NCBI GenBank assembly: GCA_019239975.1 | Contig: JAFAZE010000095.1 | Coordinates: 1-64,000 of the forward strand | Direction of reading: 5' to 3' | Source: Streptosporangiaceae bacterium | GTDB taxonomy: Bacteria > Actinomycetota > Actinomycetes > Streptosporangiales > Streptosporangiaceae | Length of the DNA: 64,000 bases | In this document: piece after piece, positions 33,672-41,774 of the stretch | Position numbering within the stretch: position 1 is the first letter of the stretch | Layout of the letters: the number at the start of each line of letters is the position of its first letter | Program-made: the position numbers and the translations under genes | Notes under the pieces: generated by a model | Told to the model about the DNA's origin: nothing | What the model saw: only the letters and a program-made list of their open reading frames with translations | The model's database searches: none

Positions 33672-34277
33672 GTGACCACGATAAAGCTGCCAGAACTGCC
33701 GTTCCCTCTCGAGCCCTCCGGTAATCCGCCCTGCGAGAGCAGCGTCTCGGGCGGGTCGCTCACCCTGACGGGTGCCGCCGGGACCGACATGTTCATCGAC
33801 CCGGCGGACCGCGGCACGCCGCCGGACGCCGGGCGCCTGACGGGACTGCCGCCAGACGGCGATTTCACCTTCTCGGCGCGGGTCGGCGTGCGGTTTGCCA
33901 GCACGTTCGACGCGGGCGTCCTGTTGCTGCACGCCTCGGAGCAGCGGTGGGCCAAGCTCTGCTACGAGTACTCTCCACAGCACCACGCGACGGCCGTCAC
34001 CGTGGTCACCCGCGGCACTTCCGACGACTGCAACTCCTTCGAGACGGACGGCGGCCCGCTCTGGCTGCGGATCACCAGGTCGGGCCGGGCATGGGCGTTC
34101 CACGCCTCGACCGATGGCGCATGGTGGCGCCTGCTGCGCTACTTCTCACTCGGCGTGCAGACCGGCGGGCGAGTCGGCTTCCTGGCCCAGTCACCCACCG
34201 GCCCCGGCTGCACCGCCACGTTCGACCACATCACGTTCCGCCCGGGCGCCCCCGCCGACCTCCGCGACGGTACCTGA
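33672..34277 (+). CDS. DUF1349-family protein
   Basis: The 201-aa protein is a beta-sandwich of the concanavalin-like DUF1349 type: GDFTFSARVGVRFASTFDAG, ASEQRWAKLCYEYSP, and GRAWAFHASTDGAWWRLLRY. These proteins are often related to carbohydrate-binding folds; no catalytic role is established. GTG at 33672 precedes TTIKLPELPF, the usual beginning; an upstream extension to 33600 looks non-coding. No signal peptide is visible, so it is probably cytosolic. Confidence 0.85.
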   Translation: MTTIKLPELPFPLEPSGNPPCESSVSGGSLTLTGAAGTDMFIDPADRGTPPDAGRLTGLPPDGDFTFSARVGVRFASTFDAGVLLLHASEQRWAKLCYEYSPQHHATAVTVVTRGTSDDCNSFETDGGPLWLRITRSGRAWAFHASTDGAWWRLLRYFSLGVQTGGRVGFLAQSPTGPGCTATFDHITFRPGAPADLRDGT

Positions 34278-34909
34278 CCGCCGGATGCGGCGCCGGCGTG
34301 CCACGGCGGGCGGTGCGCCGGCCTCATGCCGGGCGCCTGACCACTCAGCGGCGCGCCGGTCCCGGTCCACCCGGGCGATTCTGTACACAGAACGAATGGG
34401 TGTAAGTTCTCATTCTGAGTTTCCCGGGAAATGAGCGATGCGTTGCCCCCGTTGTCCTGCGTCCTTGGGAACAGAAATATACAAATCCGTTTAGCGTGCC
34501 GGGCCGGTACCCCCATATTGAGCGGGCCGGTACCCCATATTGAGCGGGCCGGTACCCCCATATCGAGCGGGCCGGTACTCCCATATCGAGCGGGCCGGTA
34601 CCCCCATATCGAGCCGGGCCGGTACCCCCATATCGAGCGGGCCGGTACCCCCATATCGTGTCTGGTTTGTTCCAATATGCTACTTATGCGGATAATGTTT
34701 GTGTCTGGAGTACCTTGCGTGCCGACAGTGGTGCGAGGAGTGCGATATAAGTGCGAACTAATTGCACCACCGTCTTCCTGAAGTCAAGATTCAGCATCAA
34801 TTCCCAGCGCATAGCAACATGAGCGGGCAATAGTGGCACAATACCGTTTCAACGTGAGCAGTCCGCTGCGCGATGGTGGGCGATGGAGCCAGCCGGTAAG
34901 GAGAACGTT
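34278..34909. other. Long intergenic stretch with repeat array and AT-rich promoter region
   Basis: This 630-bp stretch has no convincing gene. It holds the seven-copy 23-bp array (34501-34661), an AT-richer stretch on either side (about 34395-34500 and 34662-34860), and the ribosome site (aaggag at 34898) for the next gene. Short antisense reading frames over the array are repeats of the same few residues and not believable genes. Confidence 0.7.
34501..34661. repeat. Seven tandem 23-bp repeats
   Basis: The unit begins gggccggtacccccatat and ends ygagc. Units start at 34501, 34524, 34546, 34569, 34592, 34616 and 34639; lengths are 22-24 bp and differences are few (t/c in the ygagc end, one c lost, one c gained). 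Each unit contains the palindrome ccggtacc-like core with a KpnI site, except unit 4. Confidence 0.95.
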
Positions 34910-37105
34910 GTGCGCAGAAGAGTCTCACTCATATCTCTGTTGTCCCTGCTGTCGTTGGTAGTCGCGCTGGCCGTCGCCCCCGGGGGAGCGACGGCGGCTC
35001 CGGTCGCGAAGGCGGCTCCGGTCGCGAAGGCGGCTGCCGCTCAGGCCGGCGCCGTCAGGTCATCGAGCCTCGGGCAGTTCCCGCCGACCTTCGCTGGGCC
35101 GGCCGCGACCGGCTGCGCCTCCGGCTGTCACCTGCTCACCGGCCCGTTCCCCACCCCGTCCACGGCGCATCTGCCCGCCAGCCAGGCACTGAGCGGGCAG
35201 GCGAAGTCCCCTGACAGGGCCGGGGCCCTGCCGTTGCTGCGTCCCGGTGTCCCGGCGCGCGGCCGAAGTGGCGCCATCATCATCCCGACCGTGAGCTGCC
35301 AGCCGCTGCGCGCCGGCTGCGACAACATCGCCGCGTTCGCGGGCGGCGCGACGGGCGTGAAGGGCATTAACGCGGTCGACAGCGCCAAGCACACAACAAT
35401 CATTCCCAAGTTCAAGGACGTTGAGCCGCCGGACCAGGGGCTGTGTGCCGGCAACGGGCACGTGGTCGAGGACAACAACATCGGGGAGATCCTGATTTTC
35501 AGCACGGCCCTGAAGCGGGTATCACCAATCATCTCCCTGGACACGCTGATGGGGCTCACGGCGCGGCACTGGAGCAGCGGCGGGGACACCTCGTGCCTGT
35601 ACGACCCCGCCAACGGCGGGCACTGGTTCTTCACCGAGTTCGCCTCGGCCAGCCCGGAGTCCAAGGGCGGCCCGTTTGCCGGCTGCTTCATCTCAGGGGC
35701 CGGCGCCGTGGCCAACGCCTGCTACGAGGCCATCGCGGTGACCAAGGGCTCGAGCCCGTTCGGCCCGTACAACGTCTACTTCCTGCACGCCGACTACAAT
35801 CCGGCGGAGCCGGGTTCTCCCTATCTGCTCAACGACTACGCGAAGATCTCGGCGACCCGGGACGCGTTCCTCCTGTTCTACGACGAGTTCCCGCTGAAGA
35901 CGCCGGGTCTCGGGGGTGGCGGCTTCAACGGAGCGCAGGAGTTCGCGTTCGACAAGAACGCGCTCGAGCGGGGCATGCCCGTCACCGAGCCCAGCGGCCG
36001 GGCGAACCCGGCGTTCACGGTGGCCATCGAGAACATGGGGCTGCTGGCAACACCGGACGGCACCTGCTTCAGCGACAACAAATACTTCGAACCCGGTATC
36101 ACCTGCTGGTTCTCCGTCATCCCCGCGGTGCCGCCGAACCCGGGCCAGTACGACAACGGTCACGGCGGATCCGGGTTCATGCTGGCCACTCTCGACTTCT
36201 ACAACCTGGGCGGCAACCGGCTCGCCGCCTTCGACTGGACCGGCCTCAACAAGCTCAGCAGCGCCGCCTGCTCGGCCTGCTCCGGCATCCGCTTCGGCGG
36301 CCGGCTGTTCTCGGGCGTCCTGCGCTACTACGACAATCCGGGGCTGCCGTCGGGAATCCCCGCCCCGCAGAAGGCCGGGCCGATACCGCTGGGCGACGAG
36401 TGCGGCAAGGCCGGGCTCAGCGTGGGCACGCCGCCGCCGGCCACCTGCCCGGAGGGCGGTATCGCAACCAACAGCGATCAGGTCACGCAGGCCTCGCAGG
36501 CGCAGGGCCAGCTGTGGGCCGCCGTGGATACCGAGGTCATGCAGACGTACTCGTCCAACAACGTGCCGGAACAGCACATGGGTGCCGTCTACTGGGTTGT
36601 CGGCACCCGCGGTTTCGACCGGACCGGGCGGCTGAGCCTCACCGGCCAGGGCTATGTCTCGCCGATGCACGAGGAGCTCGAATTCCCGGCCATCGCCGCG
36701 GGAGCCCGCAACGGCCGGGCCATCATCTCCTTCACGCTGAACGGTAACGGCGGGGAGTTCGTGGCCGACAACGGAGGCTTTTACCCCAGCTCCGCGTTCG
36801 GCCGCCTGACCAGCAGGTCCGGCGGGCTGCTGCAGTCCACCATCAACATCGCCGACCTGGGCCAGTCGCCGCAGGACGGCTTCACCGAGTACCAGGGCTA
36901 CCCTGGTACTCCCGGCTTCCCCCGGCCGCGCTGGGGCGACTACGGTAACGCGCTATTCCTCGGCGGCAAGGTCTACTTCGCCAGCGAGTACATCCAGTAC
37001 CCCAACTGCCGGCCGCCCGAGTTCACCCTGACCATCGGCACCTGCGGCGGGACCAGAGACGGCATGGCGAACTGGGGGACATCGGTCAACTACGTCACCC
37101 CGTAA
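34910..37105 (+). CDS. Secreted protein of unknown function (731 aa)
   Basis: The signal peptide (MRRRVSLISLLSLLSLVVAL, cleavage near GGATAAPVA) is followed by a short APVAKA repeat and a large Cys-containing extracellular region. Recurrent aromatic-Gly-Asp segments (PDQGLCAGNGHVVEDNN, HWFFTEFASAS, RWGDYGNALFLGGKVYFASE) give a beta-propeller-like impression. I do not recognise a named family or catalytic motif. GTG at 34910 is chosen because aaggag lies 6 bp upstream. The 3' end overlaps the convergent oxidase gene by 153 bp. Confidence 0.85.
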   Translation: MRRRVSLISLLSLLSLVVALAVAPGGATAAPVAKAAPVAKAAAAQAGAVRSSSLGQFPPTFAGPAATGCASGCHLLTGPFPTPSTAHLPASQALSGQAKSPDRAGALPLLRPGVPARGRSGAIIIPTVSCQPLRAGCDNIAAFAGGATGVKGINAVDSAKHTTIIPKFKDVEPPDQGLCAGNGHVVEDNNIGEILIFSTALKRVSPIISLDTLMGLTARHWSSGGDTSCLYDPANGGHWFFTEFASASPESKGGPFAGCFISGAGAVANACYEAIAVTKGSSPFGPYNVYFLHADYNPAEPGSPYLLNDYAKISATRDAFLLFYDEFPLKTPGLGGGGFNGAQEFAFDKNALERGMPVTEPSGRANPAFTVAIENMGLLATPDGTCFSDNKYFEPGITCWFSVIPAVPPNPGQYDNGHGGSGFMLATLDFYNLGGNRLAAFDWTGLNKLSSAACSACSGIRFGGRLFSGVLRYYDNPGLPSGIPAPQKAGPIPLGDECGKAGLSVGTPPPATCPEGGIATNSDQVTQASQAQGQLWAAVDTEVMQTYSSNNVPEQHMGAVYWVVGTRGFDRTGRLSLTGQGYVSPMHEELEFPAIAAGARNGRAIISFTLNGNGGEFVADNGGFYPSSAFGRLTSRSGGLLQSTINIADLGQSPQDGFTEYQGYPGTPGFPRPRWGDYGNALFLGGKVYFASEYIQYPNCRPPEFTLTIGTCGGTRDGMANWGTSVNYVTP

Positions 37106-38089
37106 CACGATCCGCGGATACCTGGGCGCCTCGGCCAGCACCGCCTCGGTGATCTCGCGGGCGCAGCCCCAGGAAAGCGTCACCCCGGCGCCGCCGTGGC
37201 CGTAGTTGTGCCAGAGCACCCGGCCGTCCGGGAGCCTCTCGGCCTCCAGGCGCACCTCGGGCCGGTATGGGCGCAGCCCGACGCGGTGGCCGAGGACCCG
37301 CGCGTCCCGAAGCCGCGGATCGGCCGCGGCGCAGTCGGCGAGGATCCGCTTGGCGGCCGCCGGGCGCGGCGCCATGTCCCAGGCGCCTTCCTCGGCCGTG
37401 CCGCCGAGCAGCAGGATGTCGCCGTGCGGGAAGAAGTACACGTAGTCCGGCGGCCCCTGGCTGTGGTCGATGTAGAACTCCTCGATTCCCGGGTTGGCGA
37501 CCAGCACCACCTGGCCGCGAACCGGTACCACGGAAGGGTCGGGCACCAGGTCGCGGGCGCCGGTGCCGGTGCAGTTCACCACGAGCGGCGCGTCCATGGC
37601 CGCCAGCGAGTCCACCGGCGCCACCTCGATCTGGCCGCCGGCCTGCTCGAAACGGGCCCGCAGGTACCCGAGGTAGACCGGCATCGTGACGACCGGCGCC
37701 GTGTAGTGCCAGCCGGCGACGAAGCCCTCCGGCAGCTCGGAGAGACCGCACAGCCGGATACCGGGAAGCAGGTCCGTCCACACCGGCGGGTCGGCCGGGA
37801 CGCGCGACACCTCCTTGCCGGTCACCGCGCGTACACCGGCCGCCGGCTCGGTTTCCAGCGCCGTCAGCACCTCCAGTCCGGTGCGCGCCCACTCCCGCAC
37901 CCGGCCGCCCGACCCGCTCATGACCGGTCCCCACACGGCGCCCGCCGCGACCGAGGTGGTCTGCCCGGGCAGGTTCGCCGTGCGGATGCGTGTCCGCAGC
38001 CCCGCCTCAGCGAGGGAGATCGCCGTGGTCAGGCCGCACACTCCCGCGCCGATCACCAGCGCGTCGAGATCGCCACGTGTCATGAACAC
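36953..38089 (-). CDS. D-amino-acid oxidase-like FAD enzyme
   Basis: It oxidatively deaminates D-amino acids (or a related amine) with FAD. The N-terminal motif LDALVIGAGVCGLTTAISLAEAG binds FAD. The DAO core is clear in NLPGQTTSVAAGAVWGP, VVNCTGTGARDLVPD, RGQVVLVANPG and the C-terminal HNYGHGGAGVTLSWGCA. Homology ends near AEAPRYP; the last about 50 residues run antisense through the end of the convergent secreted-protein gene, probably an overrun after loss of the stop. The start could also be the second Met, 6 bp on. Confidence 0.93.
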   Translation of the reverse strand: MFMTRGDLDALVIGAGVCGLTTAISLAEAGLRTRIRTANLPGQTTSVAAGAVWGPVMSGSGGRVREWARTGLEVLTALETEPAAGVRAVTGKEVSRVPADPPVWTDLLPGIRLCGLSELPEGFVAGWHYTAPVVTMPVYLGYLRARFEQAGGQIEVAPVDSLAAMDAPLVVNCTGTGARDLVPDPSVVPVRGQVVLVANPGIEEFYIDHSQGPPDYVYFFPHGDILLLGGTAEEGAWDMAPRPAAAKRILADCAAADPRLRDARVLGHRVGLRPYRPEVRLEAERLPDGRVLWHNYGHGGAGVTLSWGCAREITEAVLAEAPRYPRIVLRGDVVDRCPPVRHAVSGPAAGADGQGELGRPAVGVLDVLAGEVDLAAEE

Positions 38090-38272
38090 GACCGTACTTG
38101 CCGTCCATGGGTTCCGTGCACGGCTGTGTTCCGCATCAAGTTACCCGCGCGTAAGCTATTGGCCAGTCCGCCGAAAGGTCGGATGCTTACGTTCAGCGCA
38201 CCGGTAACTCACTAACCGTGGCGCCGGCACCCGTTGACGTCCATGGGGAAGATGACTGCGCTGGAGGAGCCA

Positions 38273-39895
38273 GTGACCGACCAGGAAGCGAGCGACCGGG
38301 AAAACCCGGAGGAGACCCCGGAGCCGACGCGCCGCAGGTTCATCGCGGGCGGCGCCGCGGTCGCGGCGCTCGGCGCGGCGGGTGCCACCGGTCACCGGCC
38401 CGGCGCGGGCAAGCTTACGGACTCGCAGGCCAGGCTCATCGACAAGGTGATGGCGGCGCCCGCGGCCGGAGCGAGCCTGAGCGACGTCGAGCACGTGGTG
38501 ATCCTGATGCAGGAGAACCGGTCGTTCGACCACTACTTCGGCACGCTGTCCGGGGTACGCGGCTTCTCCGACCCGGGCGTTCTCACGCAGAAGGTCGGCG
38601 GCGTGACCTACCCGGTCTTCGACCAGTTCGGCTACAAGCCGGGAACCGGTGTCGACGCCAACGGGTACATGCAGCCGTTCAACCTGCTGAACCACCCGCC
38701 GACGGAGAACGGCTACGACACCAACGACATCTCGCACGACTGGGCGACGCAGCACCACAGCTGGAACAACGGCGCGATGAACGCGTTCATGACCTCCCAC
38801 CTGAGTTCCGACGGCACCACGAACGGCCCGGTGACAATGGGCTACTACACGCGGTCGGAGCTGGCCTTCTACTATGCTCTCGCCGACGCGTTCACGGTGT
38901 GCGACGGCTATTTCTGCTCGGTGCTCGGTCCCACCGACCCGAACCGGCTGATGGCCATGTCGGCGTGGATCGACCCGGCCGGAAAGGCGGGCGGCCCGGT
39001 CATCACCACCGCGTTCGACCGGCTCGCCATGACCGGCAAGCTGAGCTGGAAGACCATGCCCGAGGCGCTGCTGGAAGCGGGGGTGAGCTGGAAGGTCTAC
39101 AACGACCCCACCGGACTTCTCGGGCTCGGCGTGCTGCCGTACTTCAAGGCGTACGACAACCCGTTCTCGATCACCGGGCTGGAGCTGATCGCCCGCGGGC
39201 TCACGCCGGCCTACCCCGACGACTTCGCCTCGGACGTGGCATCCGGCTCGCTGCCCTCGGTGTCGTGGATCATTCCGCCGCTGTATGAGTGCGAGCACCC
39301 CGCCGCCCCGCCCGAGTGGGGCGAGTACCTCGTCCAGCAGATCCTGAACACGCTGGTGTCCAACCCCGCCGTGTGGGCGAAGACCGTGTTCATCGTCGTC
39401 TACGACGAGAACGGCGGGTTCTTCGACCACGTTCCGCCGCCCGCGGCGCCGGCCGGGACCGCGGGGGAGTACCTCACCGGGACGCTGCCCTCGTCGGCGG
39501 CCGGAATCGCCGGCCCGGTAGGCCTCGGCTTCCGTACCCCGTGCCTGGTCGTCTCGCCGTTCAGCGCCGGCGGCTACAGGTACTCGGGCACGCTCGACCA
39601 TACCTCGACGCTGCGGTTCATCGAGACCCGGTGGGGCGTCCGCGTGCCCAACCTGTCCGCCTGGCGGCGCGGCGTGACCGGCGACTTCACCGGCGCCCTC
39701 GCGCTGGCCAAACCCCCGGTCACCAAGGTGCCGTCGCTGCCTGCGACCACGCTCATCGGCAACACCACGGTGGTCGAGGAGGCGGTGCTGAACGCGCTGG
39801 CCGGCACGCTCGACGTTGGGATCCCGTACCGGCTGCCGGCAAGCAACTCCATGCCGAAGCAGGAGACCACGCCGCGGCGCCCGCCGGTCCCCTAA
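38273..39895 (+). CDS. Tat-exported phospholipase C / acid phosphatase-family phosphoesterase
   Basis: The twin-arginine signal EPTRRRFIAGGAAVAALGAAG directs export of the folded enzyme. The catalytic domain begins VEHVVILMQENRSFDHYFGTLSGVRGF, the hallmark of bacterial non-hemolytic phospholipase C and AcpA, with later HDWATQHHSWNNGAMN and the metal-binding VYDENGGFFDHVPPP. It hydrolyses phosphodiesters such as phosphatidylcholine. GTG at 38273 has ggagg 5 bp upstream; ATG codons at 38234 and 38252 are in frame but lack a ribosome site. With the phosphatase at 42854 it suggests extracellular phosphate scavenging. Confidence 0.93.
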   Translation: MTDQEASDRENPEETPEPTRRRFIAGGAAVAALGAAGATGHRPGAGKLTDSQARLIDKVMAAPAAGASLSDVEHVVILMQENRSFDHYFGTLSGVRGFSDPGVLTQKVGGVTYPVFDQFGYKPGTGVDANGYMQPFNLLNHPPTENGYDTNDISHDWATQHHSWNNGAMNAFMTSHLSSDGTTNGPVTMGYYTRSELAFYYALADAFTVCDGYFCSVLGPTDPNRLMAMSAWIDPAGKAGGPVITTAFDRLAMTGKLSWKTMPEALLEAGVSWKVYNDPTGLLGLGVLPYFKAYDNPFSITGLELIARGLTPAYPDDFASDVASGSLPSVSWIIPPLYECEHPAAPPEWGEYLVQQILNTLVSNPAVWAKTVFIVVYDENGGFFDHVPPPAAPAGTAGEYLTGTLPSSAAGIAGPVGLGFRTPCLVVSPFSAGGYRYSGTLDHTSTLRFIETRWGVRVPNLSAWRRGVTGDFTGALALAKPPVTKVPSLPATTLIGNTTVVEEAVLNALAGTLDVGIPYRLPASNSMPKQETTPRRPPVP

Positions 39896-40207
39896 GGCCG
39901 CCGCCATGAGCTGGTCCACGACGCCCTTCCAGTCGCAGATCAGGAACCGCCAGACGATGCGGCCACCGGTGACGCGGTACATGTCCACGGCGTCGTAGCC
40001 GATCTTCCGCCCGGTGGCGGGGATCCCCATGAACTCGCCGCTGTGCACGGCGGTGATGACGAAGCGGATGACCAGCCGGTCGCCGGCCTTGATGACGTCC
40101 TCCTCCGCGCTGGACATTGGACATGCCGGAGAACGCCGACATCACGTTGGCCTGGAAGTTCTGCAGCGCGGTCATGAGGCCGGTCGTCCAGCCGGTCAGC
40201 CCCGACG
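39893..40207 (-). pseudogene. Decayed SnoaL-like ester cyclase
   Basis: Two frames together read LTGWTTGLMTALQNFQANVM, then SSAEEDVIKAGDRLVIRF, HSGEFMGIPATGRKIGYDAV and GRIVWRFLICDWKGVVDQL, the ester cyclase pattern. The switch occurs at a 7-bp tandem duplication (tggacat twice, 40111-40124), which shifts the frame. The N-terminus is not recognisable upstream and there is no stop near 39893, where the frame runs antisense into the phospholipase gene. Both ends and the frame are damaged. Confidence 0.75.
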
Positions 40208-40277
40208 CAGTTCTCCGTGTACCCGTCCATGTCGGCGACCTCGCCGAGCCGCCCCCCGCGCCGCCCCCCCACGCCGG

Positions 40278-40557
40278 CCCCACGCGGGGCCGTTGGCGCA
40301 TTTGGCCCCACTGGACGGGGCCGTTGGCGCGTTTGGCCCCACGTCAGTACCGCCGGTAGACCTCCAGCGGGCTCTGGCCTGTAGTCATGCCCACATCCTC
40401 AACCGCCTCCCCTCGTCCCGCCAATCCCACAAACCTGGGGTTTCGCCCCCGTCCCGGCTCCGCCCTCCGCGCCCGCCCCCCACGCGGGGCCGTTGGCGCA
40501 TTTGGCCCCACTGGACGGGGCCGTTGGCGCATTTGGCCCCACGTCAGTACCGCCGGT
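40278..40557. repeat. Pair of 80-bp direct repeats, each with two hairpins
   Basis: Copies at 40278-40357 and 40478-40557 differ at one base (g/a at 40331/40531) and are offset by exactly 200 bp. Each contains two units of ggggccgttggcgc followed by rtttggcccc, a 6-bp stem with a 12-nt loop. Confidence 0.93.
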
Positions 40558-40639
40558 CAGCCGAACTGGACGGCGAGGCGCCCCAGGCCGCCTCCATGCG
40601 CTGGGGCACTTGGTGCGCCGACCCGCTTGAATGCGGTGA

Positions 40640-40916
40640 GGTGCCTGCGTGACGTGGGATGCCCTCGTGAGATGGGGTGCCCGCGTGAGCCGGATGCCCG
40701 CGTGAGCCGGATGCCCGCGTGAGCCGGGTGCCCGCGTGAGCCGGGTGCCTGCGTGAGCTGTGGTGCCTGCGTGAGCGGGGTGCCTGCGTGAGCCGGGTGC
40801 CTGCGTGAGCCGGGTGCCCGCATGAGCCGGGTGCCTGCGTGAGCTGGGGTGCCTGCGTGAGCTGAGTACCTGTGTAGGCTGGGCGCCTGCCTCAGCCTGG
40901 GCGGCTGGCTAGGCCC
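40640..40916. repeat. About sixteen tandem 17-18-bp repeats
   Basis: The consensus gggtgcctgcgtgagcc runs continuously. The centre copies are nearly perfect, with a few of 18 bp; the copies at both ends are degenerate (gagtacctgtgtaggct near 40862). Confidence 0.92.
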
Positions 40917-41149
40917 GGCCGCCCTGGCGCACTGCCTAATCCTCACTTGGTCCCCTTCAGTCACTTCCCTCTCTTCTGCTTCATCCCAGCGGCACCACTG
41001 GTTGCACCCATTCATGATCACGGATAGTTTGGTGTCGCATACGACCCGCCGTTTCCACGACGCGGCAGAAGGGGCTAGTTTCGTGGAAACCAGGGGGCGG
41101 TGTGAGTGCCGTACGCGGCCCGGCGTTTCCGTGATCACGTCCAAGGGGC

Positions 41150-41345
41150 GCTTTCACGGTGCGCGGGGTTTACCGCGCAACGGCCGCTTCCAACCGCGCA
41201 TGGTGATCACCGCCCAGGGATCCCTTCCACGGCGCATGGTGATCACCCCCCAGGGATCCCTTCCACGGCGCACGGGGATCACCGCCAAGGGTCCATTCAA
41301 CGGCGCACGGGGATCACCGCGCAACGGCCGCTTCCATAACACATG
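41150..41345. repeat. Degenerate 36-bp tandem repeats
   Basis: Five to six units of 35-37 bp share cttccacggcgcatggtgat and caccgcccagggatcc. They are in frame with the minus-strand membrane-anchored protein as 12-codon units. Confidence 0.85.
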
Positions 41346-41774
41346 GGGATCATCACTCCCCGAGGGCCGGTCTCGCGGTGCGAGGGGTAACGGGCGGGGT
41401 AACGGGCCGCTCGGTGCGCTCGCTCCCGCCGGTGCCGACGGGCTGGATGTGGGAGACGTTGATGGCGCCGGACCGGAAGTGGCCGAAGTGGTCGGAGCCG
41501 GCGAACGGCCCAGTCGCGGGCCGTGAGAGGAACTGGCCGACGGCGTTGGACTAGGTGACCCCGTGGGATGGAGTGACGGGCGGGGGCTGGGCGACCTCCG
41601 CGGACTGGGCGAGCGTGTGGAGCGGGGAGCGGAGGGAGCATGGCTGGAGGTGCCGGTGGGGCTCGTGGCCGGCTGGGCTCCGGTGGGTACCGGGCGCACC
41701 AGGATGTACAGCACCAGCACGCCAGCGAACAGCCCGATGAGGACGAGGGTCGAGATACGGGGGCGGCCGGTCAC
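41154..41774 (-). CDS. Membrane-anchored Ser/Pro/Thr-rich protein with 12-residue repeats
   Basis: The 206-aa protein has one N-terminal membrane helix (ISTLVLIGLFAGVLVLYILV), a long Ser/Pro/Thr-rich, wall-spanning-like region (about residues 33-130), and a C-terminus of 12-residue repeats (GRDPWGVITMRR and GRDPWAVITMRG) encoded by 36-bp DNA repeats. GTG at 41774 overlaps the stop of mscS, so the two are translated together. The last 55 residues may be a later repeat-driven extension. Function unknown; a partner of the channel is inferred from coupling only. Confidence 0.65.
   Translation of the reverse strand: MTGRPRISTLVLIGLFAGVLVLYILVRPVPTGAQPATSPTGTSSHAPSAPRSTRSPSPRRSPSPRPSLHPTGSPSPTPSASSSHGPRLGRSPAPTTSATSGPAPSTSPTSSPSAPAGASAPSGPLPRPLPLAPRDRPSGSDDPHVLWKRPLRGDPRAPLNGPLAVIPVRRGRDPWGVITMRRGRDPWAVITMRGWKRPLRGKPRAP

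Larger units (their letters stand above)
40208..41149. other. Gene-free stretch made largely of repeats
   Basis: I see no gene in this 940-bp stretch. It holds two 80-bp direct repeats with hairpins (40278-40357, 40478-40557), a run of about sixteen 17-bp repeats (40640-40916), and unremarkable DNA between 40917 and 41149. The reading frames over the 17-bp array are low-complexity translations of the repeat. Confidence 0.75.

Noticed and set aside
34501-34661. CRISPR array
   Set aside because: The 23-bp units are directly adjacent with no unique spacers and no cas genes nearby; it is a tandem repeat.
38156-40117. 653-codon minus-strand frame over the phospholipase gene
   Set aside because: Only its first 70 codons resemble a protein (ester cyclase remnant); the rest is the antisense of a well-supported gene.
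41150-41345. CRISPR array suggested by the 36-bp period
   Set aside because: The whole period is conserved with no spacers, and it translates as a 12-residue protein repeat.
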